This document shows positions 25,435 to 36,427 of a stretch of DNA of 64,000 nucleotides, one piece after another. The position numbers and the translations under genes are program-made. How positions within the stretch are numbered: position 1 is the stretch's first letter; every line of letters starts with the position of its first letter. The stretch is from Proteromonas lacertae (lineage: Eukaryota > Sar > Bigyra > Opalinata > Proteromonadidae): NCBI GenBank assembly GCA_002245135.1, contig NGBS01000589.1, positions 169,150-233,149 on the forward strand, read 5' to 3'. Below the pieces are notes generated by a model that ran no database searches, was not told the DNA's origin, and saw only the letters and a program-made list of their open reading frames with translations.

Positions 25435-28165
25435 CTGGGTTCGATAAAGGGCGTCCTTTTCGAATTTTGCCCTATTTTTGCCCCTTTTTTTTCAGCTGAA
25501 AAGAAGCCTGCCCCTTACTGCTCGGGCATAGTAATATTAGCATGTGTTATGCTGTAGTATATTTTTTCTGATTTTTTGTTATAACTTTTCCATATTATCA
25601 TCTAGATATACTAACATATGTTAAAAAGGATATATTATTGTGTATTATAACATAATAGTCATCTACTTTTCTTATGATTATATAATATCATATGTTTATG
25701 CATATATACTAATTATATAGAATATACATACTGTATATCATATTCTGATATGCATATATATACATTATGTACATTTCAAGGTGATTGACGTCACTGAACA
25801 TAAATGTAATTTATATAATAAATAATTTTGTATATTATACATAATCATATAGATAATTAAGAAGTATAGCTATAGAATGGGTATTTTCAGTTAATTGATA
25901 ATCAATAGTACTTGTTATGATAATAACATAATATATTTCATAAACTAATAGAAAAACTATTTCAAAATTACTATTTAGTATATTTTGCATACTACTTAAT
26001 GTATTTCAAGCAATTATTTGAATACTTAGAAAATGGTTTGAGAATTTCGAGCTATCATTTTGCATTTCAATTGTATATGGGTAAAACGAGAGATGCTGTG
26101 TATAGATACTTTAATGAAGATGTGGTGTTAAAGAAACCCCTTGAAAAATACAACAGAATTCAATGCAGAAGGTGCAAGGCAATGATTATTGCTCATTGCA
26201 CTAATTTGAAACGTCATTACAAAAAGTATAAATATATTTATTATATTTATTAAATTAGATGTAGTGAAAAGCTAATCCAATCAAAACTTACAGAATTGAG
26301 ATATGATGAACGTGCAATAAACTTAATGGTGACCAAATATCTTATAAAAAATAACTTAGCTTTCAGAACCATACAATCTAAATCCTTTAAAAATCTAATA
26401 TATGCATTAAATCCAACTACAAAGTCAATAACAATAAACAAAATAAAAGCATCAATGAACGAAGAAGCAGAAAGAATAGTAAAGGAAATTGTAGATAACA
26501 GTAAAATATGTATAATTGTGGACGCTTGGAAATCAGTAACCAATGAAAACGTTATTAATTTGGCAATAAAGAAAAGCAGTGATATTTCGTTTTTGGAATC
26601 CATTTATTTACATAAACGAGAAACATCAGAAAATATAGTGGAATTAATAATTCAAACATTAGTGAAGTATAAACTAGATATTAAAAACATTGTTGCTGTG
26701 AGTAGTGATAACAACTACACCATGAAAAAGATAAGTAGTATTTTAGAGAAAAAAATAAATAGACCTGTATTAAAGTTTGGATGTTTAGCACACATCCTAA
26801 ACTTAATCAGTAAAAAAGTATTCGAAATAGAGAAATACAAAAAAGTGATAGTCATGTGTAATGACATTATTCATAAGTTAAATAATAATCAAAAGATTAG
26901 AGAAACTATATATTCAATTATACAAAAAAATATCCAAATACGCAAGGGTTGTGATACGAGATGGTCAAGCTATAGCGATGTATTTAGAAAAATATTACTC
27001 AATAAAGAAATTTTATTACAGATAAAATTATTAAAGGAAGAAGATATACCAGAAATTAAAGAATGCTACAAGATTGCAAAATATATTTCCACAAATATAC
27101 ACTTATTATGCAAAGATTCATCTACATTAAATGATGGTTTCAGAATATTGACCAAAATTAAAAGAAAGTTAATGAAAAGGTCATCAAGTGAAAAAGAACT
27201 TATTAAAGACATTATAAAAAAAGAGACTAGACATGCAAACTACAGCATTTTAGCTCTATATGAATTTTTAGACATAAACAGTAAACATAAATTTTCAGAC
27301 ATGGAGAAGGATAATATATAAAGATATATATTATCTAAATTCAGCCCTATTTTAAATCAGAAAGCATTAAATGAGATATATCATTTTGAAAGAAGAAAAC
27401 CATACTCCAAAAAGTGCCCTTCAGATATATTTTCGAAAAAGATATCAACTAATATATGGTACAATATGTATGGAGTTTTTTACCCAAATGTTAAGAAGCT
27501 ATATGATATTCTTTCAACTATTCCTGTCACAAGCTCATTTATTGAACGTTCATTTAGTATTGAGGGAATAGTTCATAATCATATTAGAAATAAATTACAG
27601 CTTAATACTATAAATAATATTTTAAGAATAAAATATGATTTATTAAAAGAAAAAAACAAAGAAAAAGATAGAAATGAAGATGATAATGATATTAGTGAAG
27701 AAGAATATAATTTAGATGTGCTGAATGAAATTGATAACAATATAGCATATGACACTTTAGATTATCAATGTTCTGGTGATGAAGATGAAAGTTCTGGTAG
27801 TTCTAGCGATGAAGGTTTAAGTGATGAAAATTCTAGTGATAAAGATGAAAGTTCTAGTGATGAAAATGAAAGTTCTAGTGATGAAGGATCTCAAAGCCCT
27901 TACTTTTAAGGCTATTATTATAATGAAATATTATTGTTTGTTATTGTTATAAGATAATAATACATAATTATGAAAAGAATAAATATTTTTATAGCGTTTA
28001 ATATCCCTAAAATCGCACAAAATATAAAAATATAAATAAAATAATTGAAAAGGGCAAATTGTACCCTTTTCTATTTTTAGATAGTATAAAGGACGCCCCT
28101 TTCAATTTTTGCCCGGGACATGCCCTTGTCCCGCCACTGCCCTGTCCCTTTATTATTCAACCCAG
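25435..28165 (+). mobile_element. hAT DNA transposon, 2,731 bp
   Basis: The ends are imperfect inverted repeats: left CTGGGTTCGATAAAGGG and right (reverse complement) CTGGGTTGAATAATAAAGGG. They are flanked by the direct 8-bp duplication CAATGAAT. Subterminal regions are richer in G+C than the surroundings and carry repeated GGGC/GCCC motifs (GGGCGTCC, TTTTGCCC), typical transposase-binding arrays. One transposase gene lies inside. The element sits in coding sequence of the membrane-protein gene, and removing it with one TSD restores that frame exactly. Region 25558-25998 holds only leader/noncoding sequence and 27910-28165 only the 3' end. Confidence 0.92.
25999..27909 (+). pseudogene. hAT transposase with BED finger, one nonsense codon
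   Basis: A 33-nt intron (26226-26258) joins the first exon to the main one; together they form 625 codons in one frame, interrupted only by TAA at 27319-27321. N-terminal IQCRRCKAMI...HCTNLKRH is a BED-type C2H2-like finger. The core has IIVDAWKSVTNEN, AVSSDNNYTMKK (catalytic Asp region), FGCLAHILNLI and CDTRWSSY, all hAT signatures. After the stop the frame continues into the dimerisation domain IPVTSSFIERSFSIEGIVHN. The C-terminal tail has Ser/Asp/Glu repeats. Known chemistry: cut-and-paste DDE transposition. The stop separates the core from the dimerisation domain, so this copy is probably inactive unless the stop is an assembly error. Start Met is provisional. Confidence 0.88.
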
Positions 28166-28173
28166 CAATGAAT
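28166..28173. repeat. Right 8-bp target-site duplication CAATGAAT
   Basis: Exact direct copy of the octamer at the left boundary, directly after AACCCAG. Confidence 0.9.
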
Positions 28174-28680
28174 GAAAATGATAAAAATATTATGAAAGAT
28201 TCAATTATCGAAATATACTTTAAAGTAGATATAACAATAAAAAGAGATGAAATAGAGCTAGTTATTTTAAGAGGTTTAGAAAATGAAATGAATGTTGAAG
28301 TGATTATAAAACTATCTACAGAATCTTCGAACAATGAATTCTTTAATACAGCATATCAATTAAAAAATGATTCAAGTAAACTTATAGAAATAATCAAAGA
28401 GAAAGCTCATTCATCACCAGTAGAAACAATATTTCATGAATTTGCATTAAATATAACAAATGTTGAAGACAAAACCATATATCCAACAAATCATGATAAC
28501 GAAAGAGATAAAGATGATAATGATAATAGTTTGTTGATAAAAGGTATAATAATAGGATTAATAATAGCGCTGTTATAGTAGTAATAGTAGTAGCAATTGG
28601 AATATTGTTGTGTAGATGTAGAAAATCAGAATCTCATTCATCAACAGCCAAATCTAAAAAACCAAATTAATATTATTATA

Positions 28681-30384
28681 TTAATCTACTTTTAAATCTC
28701 TATTAGGATGTTTATTTTTCAATCTCATTATAAAATCATCATAATTTGTCAGTTTATTCTCTTTTATAGAAAAATATTGAAGTGATTTACATTTGAAAAG
28801 ATTGTTGATAAGAATTTCACCTCCGTCATCTCTAATTTCATTACAGTTTAAATATAATTCTTTCAATTTTGATAAATAATGTATATAATGACACAAATAC
28901 TTCACTCCTTTGTCACTTATTGCACATGCTATTTAATATATTAGATTCAAATATATATATATACCTGTAAGAATTAACTTATTCAAATTAGGTATATCTT
29001 TAAAATGTGAACTTATGAAACCAATGTTATTATCTCCTATTCTACCTCCTAATATAAAATATATGTGATAATGAGATAAAAAATGAATACCTTCAAATCC
29101 CATGTAATTTAACTTAGGAATGAAATGTAAATTCTCTGAAAATACTTTCAAACTTTTAGTACCAATCGAATTGCTATTTAACATCAGCCTTTCCATATCT
29201 CTAAACAATTTAAAACATTCTGAGTATATATTTAATCCAACTGAAGTAATGTTATTATCTAAAAAACTAAAATTGAAACATTAATACTTTGAACATCTAT
29301 AAACTTCATACCTTCCACACTAATTAATGTAGAGACTAAATATTTCATCCCATCATCTCCCATTTTAACTAAATAATGTAATATATACATATACAACCTC
29401 CAAAGTACATTCCACTATGTTTCAGCTTCATACATCTATCAATTTCATTGTCGATTTTGTTTTCTACAATATATAAATGTTATATATTTAAATCATTAGC
29501 TAATTTTATAACTGTAACTTTAAGGCGAGGTTCATTTATTTCTATTATATTATATTATCCACATTATATACTTTTTAATTCATACATCACCTCATTGAGT
29601 TTCATTCGATCTTTCTTTTCTTTTAGTAGTATTTTACATAAGAATGAGTTTAATACATCATTATACTCACATTCTAATGGTTTATAGTTTATATTTTCTA
29701 TGTTCTTCATTGTTTGCAGCATAGAAGAACTAAAAAATGGATATTTACCACTCTTAATATAATAAAATATTAAGCCAAAATTCCAAATATCACTTGATAT
29801 ATCCAACTCTTTTCCTAATAATTCATCTACACAAACAAAGCACAAATCTTCTTCTTTTCTCACTCTTTTACCCTTCTTTCCTTTATATAACAAATTTTCT
29901 AAATAATCACTTATTATTACTTCATTTTCATCATTCAAAAAAATATTGGATGGTTTTAAATCACTATGAATTGTTTCAACTTCATCTAAACTCTTTAATG
30001 CTATCAATATCCCATTTAATACTTCAAATGGACCATACTCTTCAAAATATTTCACAGGGTCTATTTCATCCAAATTTACTCTATACTCTTTCATCACTCG
30101 ATGTAATTTCTTCTCTTTTACTTCAATAATTTTATATTTCATTAAACCTTTAAAATTCAATCTATTAATCTTACTCATTTTATTAACTATTTCAACCACT
30201 ACTTTTGGATTCATCTCTTTCACGCTAATTACTTTTAATAATTCATTTGATCCATCTTCTTCATTTTCAGCTCTTAATAGCTTATCTTTATATATATAAT
30301 TGCTTAATAACTATAGAAGAACAAATAATTAAATAAACATACCCCAAATTTGCTCTTTTTCAACGAACTGTTTAGAGGTAGCAT
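28681..30384 (-). pseudogene. Second kinase-LRR gene, single nonsense codon
   Basis: The start exon (MLPLNSSLKKSKFG) is joined by a roughly 32-nt intron near 30313-30344 to the kinase. The kinase has IHSDLKPSNIF (catalytic Asp and Asn present, HRD replaced by HSD), VIISDYLEN (DFG replaced by SDY) and SSDIWNFGLIFYYI. LRR exons follow: NSNSIGTKSL, GGRIGDNNIGF, NCNEIRDDGGEIL, ending at 28681 with NPNRDLKVD. Introns of about 30-45 nt join them. Between kinase and LRRs an in-frame TAA at 29480-29482 interrupts an otherwise open frame (LANDLNI, stop, HLYIVENKID). It shares strand and architecture with the gene at 1-3 kb, so it is a paralog. Either it is recently disabled or the kinase is made alone. 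Kinase activity is doubtful because DFG is lacking. Confidence 0.75.
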
Positions 30385-30576
30385 ATTTTATAATAAATAA
30401 TTACTATAATAAAAGCTACAGGATGAAAACTGAAAAGCAGATTGATGAAAGATCTCAAGCTTTTATTTACTAGGTTTGAGTTTATTTTGTCATAAATCAC
30501 ATCATTACATATATTTTTATTTATAAAACACAATATTATAAAAATATATTGAGATAACAATATTCAAAAGTGATTA

Positions 30577-30918
30577 TTAAATCGGTTTTAAGTAAGATTT
30601 TGGTACAAAACCACTCTTACCTTCATCAGTCTCTACTTTCCACCAATCAGGATTATCTTGTTTCAATATTTTCACAATTTCTTTCTTCTTCACACTAATT
30701 GTTCCTTTTTCACCTCCATCAAAATTATACATCACTTGAGCTTTAGGTTTTATATCTTCTTCTTCTTCTTCTTCATTCACATCATCTTTATTTTTACCAG
30801 AGGTTCTTGGTTGAGGAGTTGGTCTTACATTTTTTTCTTCTTCAGAATCAGATGAATCAGATTTTGAATGTTTAGGTTTTGAATGACTGTTTTTTTTACT
30901 ATTCATTTTATGTCTACT

Positions 30919-30950
<32 letters not shown>

Positions 30951-33900
30951 TAACTTTAACTTTTGATACTTTCTTAGGTTGTTGAGGAATAAATTCACCT
31001 TTATGTTCGACTGTATAATCAACACTAAATCTACTTCGATTGTTATTATTGGTTTTAAATCTTTCAATCATTCTACTAACATCTTCTAGTTTAGGAATCT
31101 CTTTGATTATTCCATCATATTCATATTCTGTTATATGAATAAAGGAGATATAATCATGAATATAATTCTCTCGAATAAAATAGACGATTAGATAAGGCAG
31201 GAAATCAGCAGATGGTAAAAATGTTTGAATTAGTAACATTAACAGCTCTTTACCTTTATTGATAGATTCATGATTGTTATTTTTATCTAATTGTTTCAAT
31301 ATTTGACAGTATATTTCATCTCTTAATTCTTTTACTTTATAACCATATTGTAATAATTCATAACTACATTGTTCAGGGTATTGATACTTTTTATCACCCA
31401 TATAACCTCTCACACATTTGAAGCATAATATTGCTTGTTTAACTATCGGTATATCATTGATTTGCAATAATGAAGTTGGAATTCCTTTGTTAGAATAACA
31501 TTTCATTGTTTCATAATAGTGTTTACGATTGAATATATTGATTGAAGAATGAGAAAATTCTGAAGCATCTCTAAATCTACTATATTCATTCCATATATAG
31601 GTTAATTCTTGATTTTCTAATTTCTTCATTTCTATATGACATGTTCTATTTTTTAATCGAATAGGATCTTGTAGTTCTAAGGCTTTCTTCTTTTCTAATT
31701 CCATGAAACTTACTTCATCCATTCTCAATAATCGATTAACTTCATCAATCTTTTCACTTCGATAATTATTATTTTCTTCACACATTCTTTTTACATTCAA
31801 CATTTGTTCTTTGTCTAAGTAAAATATACTTTCTTCAGCTAATGGTTCGATTTTATGACCAATATATTCCTTTAATGTTTTCTTTGCTCTTTTGTAGATA
31901 TTTTCTTGTTCAACACTGTGTGGACAGTTTATTATTTTTTCTGCTTCATCTACCAGTCTTTCAATTCCATCATAATTATCATCAATGTTTTTACCAAGTA
32001 AACGAGTGAGTTTACTACTTAAATTCAACCATAATTGTAAATCTTTCTTCAACTGAATTGCTTCTCTATAGAAATTCGGTTTTATACTTATCACACTTGC
32101 TAAACTACCTAATTTCTCATTATATATATTAATCACTTCATTCAATTGATCAATTTCTTGACTTTCAATAGCTTCATTGAATTTACGCTCTAATTTAGAT
32201 TGCTTGATTATTTTCATATATCTTCTAGTAAAAACTCCTTTAATAAAACTTTGAATTATTGGACAAAGAGTATCAAGTTCTATATATACATTATATTATA
32301 TTAATAATTATATACTGTTATTTCTAGCATCTTCTAATATTCGATGAATATCTGATTTATATAAACACATTGAATTACCTATCATTACTCCTTCTTTTGC
32401 ATCAGGTATCTTTTCTAAGATTTCTTTTACTTGACTTAATACATCTTTACTACGGAATTTAGTCCATTTTCCATTTTCATTAATCATTACACATTTATAT
32501 CGATGAACAAACTATTAAAATAAATAAATAATAATAATAATAATAATAATATATATGTACTAGTTTATGTGTTAATCTAAATGGATATCCTAATTTACGA
32601 ATCTTTACTGCTTCAAATACTCCACTATACGTTAATTGTTCCAAACACATAACACTTTCAAATTCATTAGATACTTTATCATTATTAGGTTTAATACATC
32701 GAATATATCGACTGTAAGTTTTCTTTAGATTAGTCATTAAATCACTGAGTTGTTTTTGGAATTGAATACAAATTGTAATTTTTCTTTTTGTTTCAATATT
32801 TTCCATTGGAAATAACATTCCAATTCGTGGATTCTTAGATTCACTTAGTAATTCATATAAACGAGGTAATAAGAAATCACTATTTTTATTTAAAAATCCA
32901 CTAATATCATAAGTAACTGGACCTGCATAATGATTTAAAACAAAACAATTTGGTTTGGTACTATTATGAATAATTTTACTTTGACTACTGAAATGGTTGA
33001 GTATTTGGTTTAATAATTTATTATCATTTCCACCTGGAACTCTCCTCATTTCATTCAAATAAAAGAATATGCCTTCAGGTTTATCAATTATATCTAATAT
33101 AGGTTGATTATCAATGAATTTGATATGTTCATAATTGATATTTTCACGTTTATAAACAGCTTCTTCTTCAGTGAATGTACTGTGGTTGAAATGTTGTTGT
33201 AAATCTTCATTCGTATAGTTTATACATAATTGTTCAAATGAATTCTTTTCAAATATTTCAAATCCAAAAATATCTAATATACCAATAAATCTACCTCTTT
33301 TTCCTTTCACTGATTTATTAATTCTTTCTACTAACCAATTAAATAGACTTGAATATATCTCCTTAGCAATTGCATCTGTATTATCTTTAGCTTCCTTAGG
33401 ATTTGTTGGTTGAATAATTGCTTCAACTCCTGGTGGTTTAAACTCTTTGTGAGTTAACCATTTTTCTAATTCGCTTGCTGGAACTCCTAATAATTTACTG
33501 ATCTTATTAATCAACTCATGATTCTTAATAATGGAAATATCTAAACCATTTTCTTCACCTTTATCAAACTCAAGATTTCCTAATAATAACACAGCAGCGA
33601 TCATATCTTTAATCCAATCAATTTCATCTGATTCAAAACCTAATATATTCATTGATTTCATCACATTATCATATTCTAATTCATCATCTATTCCATCTGC
33701 TTCAGTACATACACGGGTGTATTTGTATTCACTTGCATCTCCTAAATCATACTTATCTCTATTCTCTTTCTTTGATAAAAATTCGTAGAAGATGTGATAA
33801 TTTCTTTCATTCTTTTGCTGTATAACAACTCTACTTTTTTCCAGTAAATAATTGATTATTAAACTTCCACAGATTTTACCATTATTATCAAAATGAGTTT

Positions 33901-34894
33901 CACTCCATTTACCAAATCTCGAACTATTGTTATTTCTTACAGTTTTAGCATTTCCAAAGGCTTCTAAGATTGGATTAGCTTCTAATATCTTTTGTTCTAC
34001 ACCATCATCACTACCAGCAACTTCTGCTAAAAACTGTAAACATTGTTTTGTACATTCAGTTTTTCCACTACCACTTTCGCCACTAATTAAAATAGATTGA
34101 TTTTCATTATTTAGTAATAGATCTTCATAAGCATTATGTGCTATATCATAAACGTGAGGAGTTAGTTTTTTATTATGGACATCAGGATGAGAATGAATTG
34201 AGATAGTTTCAGGTGAATATATAGGTAATTTTTTAAAGGGATTGATGGAGATTAATACGCTCTTATTTGCACCAACCCATGTATATATTTTATCCTGACT
34301 ATATCTTTCACGAATATTATGCAGTATAAACCCTTCATTTATATCATCTAACATTACTATATCATCTTCTAAATGATTTAAATGACTTCTATTTAAAGGA
34401 TAAACTACTTCGTTCATTCTACATTTGTGAGTTGTATATCCATCTTCATATAAGTATTCGTTTTCGTTTTCTTTGTGTGCTGGAGCCCATCCTAATCGAT
34501 CGTGCTTTACCCAATACCAATCGCCTGTGTCTTCTTGAACTTCTCTCGTATTTTTAACTAATGTTTCTTTCTTTACTTGTGGTGACTTTTTGGGGATTTC
34601 TGCTTTTTCTGCTTTGACTTTTGGACAAGCTGGAATGTCATTTCCTTTATCATCTTTCAATAATTCTAATAATTCTGGATACTTGAACAGTTTTTGCCAA
34701 CTACCACCTAATTCTGGACTCCACACACGAGTTTTTTCTGTAAATTCATTCTAAATATTTTTAAAAAGCCTCTATATACCTTTTTATAAAGACTCTTCAA
34801 CTCTTCGAAACTAATTGGACCAATCTATTCATATTATTGACATATATTATACACTCTCTTTCTTAACAGTATAGTACCAATTCTTCTTATCCAT
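30577..34894 (-). CDS. Class IV-like myosin (GYF-like, motor, IQ, MyTH4, SH3)
   Basis: 1,392 aa after removing introns of 28, 29, 46 and 36 nt (34825-34852, 34751-34779, about 32514-32559, about 32285-32320). The N-terminus (NWYYTVKKESIGPISFEELK) followed by RVWSPELGGSWQKL resembles a GYF_2-type domain. An SH3-like segment (GDWYWVKHDRLGWAPA) comes next. The motor has P-loop GESGSGKTE, switch I NNNSSRFGK and switch II DIFGFEIFEKNSFEQLCINY. One IQ motif (IIQSFIKGVFTRRY) precedes a helical tail, a MyTH4 domain (residues encoded at about 31.0-31.6 kb, with QAILCFKCVRGYMGDKK), an acidic/Ser-rich linker with an Asp run, and a C-terminal SH3 (YNFDGGEKGTISVKKKE...WWKVE...GFVPKSYLK). The MyTH4-SH3 tail matches class IV myosins known from amoebae and relatives. 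It probably drives actin-based membrane motility. Confidence 0.9.
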
Positions 34895-35140
34895 TTTTTG
34901 TTGGGATCTTTTTTAGAAAATCGAAGAAAGACGAACTGTGGCTTGATCAGAATAGATATGAAATACGTTATACAATTTCTTTTTGTATTTGTTGATATAA
35001 AGAGATTGAAAATAGTATAGAGAATATATACAATCCAGGGGGGGAGAAAAGGAGAAAATAAGAATAGCAACAACTTTTTCTTCCATTTTGATTCACAATA
35101 TAAAACATAAAAAATATACAAATAATATATAAAATATAAA

Positions 35141-36338
35141 TTACCTACAGCTTGTTCCAAATTTATCAAAAAATGAATCATATATTATATTCTTTCCTAT
35201 ATCTTGATTTCTTTGTCTATTCTTTAATTTATCTAATCTTGCTTGAGCTCTCATTTCAAAATGATTTTCTCTCATTGCCAATTGTTTTTCATAATCTTTT
35301 CTTCTTCTTTCTTCATCAGCTTTTCGGCATTTCTCTTCTAAAGCTTCATTCAATTCTCTATCTTTTCTAGCAGCTTCTTCAGCTCTTCTTATGTCATCTA
35401 ATCTTTGTTGCTCTTGATCTTGATATAATTGGTTAATTTCATTATGATTCCAGCCTTTATACATATCAACTCTTACACGGTGACTTTGACCAGGTGCTCT
35501 GTTCATTATATCTTCTGGTCTTTGTAATTCTGCAAGAACTGGATCATGCAATTGATTATATATTTGTTGTTGTACTTCATGATCATCATTAATTCTGTCT
35601 ATTAAATCTTTGGTGTGTTTCTCACGAGATTTTAAAACATTTTCATTCCATACTTCATGTGTTACTTGACGTTTATATCTCTCATCTTCTTCTACAGCTC
35701 TCAAAGCAGCTAATCTTTGTTCCTCTAATTTTGTATCACAAGCTTTTTCTAATTCATGATATTTATCTTCTCTGGCTTTTTTGTCTGCAAAAAACTCTTC
35801 AAAATCTCGTTTTTGTTTTTCTCCCTTTTCATGCCATTCTTCAACACTATAAATATGTATATTTATTCTAACTATACTAATTTGGATCTTCTCCAGCAAA
35901 TTCTTGAGCTGCTGATATACCAGGATTATTGAAAATTGGAGGTTTATCATGAGCTATAGCACGTGGATCATTTAAATCCCATTCTCTACTCATATATTTC
36001 TGTTGATTTGATTTCCAATATTTTACTTGAGCAAAATGGGCATCTCTTTTCTCCTGCTCTAATCTCTCAACTTCCTGTATTGCAGCTTGTCTATTTCTTT
36101 CGATCATATCATCTAACAACAATATAACCATTTAAAAACATACCAACTGCCTGATCTTTTGCTCTTGTTTCTTCTTTTATTCTAGTGTTTTCCAATACCA
36201 TGGTATCTAAAGCATCTACATCAATCTATAAAAAAAATATAGTAAAGATTAACTATATACTCCTATTGTTCTTTTCTTTGCATCTAGAAAAGTATCTAAT
36301 CTTGCTTGATCACGTTCATAACGATTCAAACTCTTCAT
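35141..36338 (-). CDS. RIB43A axonemal ribbon protein
   Basis: Start Met at MKSLNRYERDQARLDTFLDA; introns of about 35, 31 and 31 nt are removed to give 366 aa, close to the usual 380. The protein is a long charged coiled coil with the conserved RIB43A blocks (SREWDLNDPRAIAHDKPP; GEDPNYVEEWHEKGEKQKR; VDMYKGWNHNEINQLY). Family knowledge: it lies inside the A-tubule of ciliary doublet microtubules and stabilises the protofilament ribbon. It is the clearest evidence that this organism builds motile flagella. It lies head to head with the receptor gene starting at 36428, 89 nt away. Confidence 0.95.
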
Positions 36339-36427
36339 AGTAATTATAAAAAGAATATAAAAATAAGAAAAACGATTTCTTTTCAAACACCCAAATAAAT
36401 TTGGACTAACCCAATTTTTATAAAACG

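Larger units (their letters stand above)
24747..28670 (+). pseudogene. Two-repeat membrane protein gene, split by hAT insertion
   Basis: The start is in a short first exon (MKGFM) joined by a 28-nt intron (24763-24790) to TFIVMLILPIY, making a signal peptide. Two homologous units follow: the first contains INDKNIMKDSIIDIYKKAGI, the second NENDKNIMKDSIIEIYFKVD, each ending near VE(E/D)K..YPT. A Thr/Pro/Ser/Asn-rich linker lies between them. Unit 2 is separated from unit 1 by the transposon 25435-28165; with it and one TSD removed the frame is continuous. After unit 2 comes a hydrophobic helix (LLIKGIIIGLIIALL). A tail frame continues VAIGILLCRCRKSES and ends at 28670, but only after a 1-nt shift near 28575, so a second lesion is likely. 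The layout suggests a type I surface protein; no family is recognised. Confidence 0.75.
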
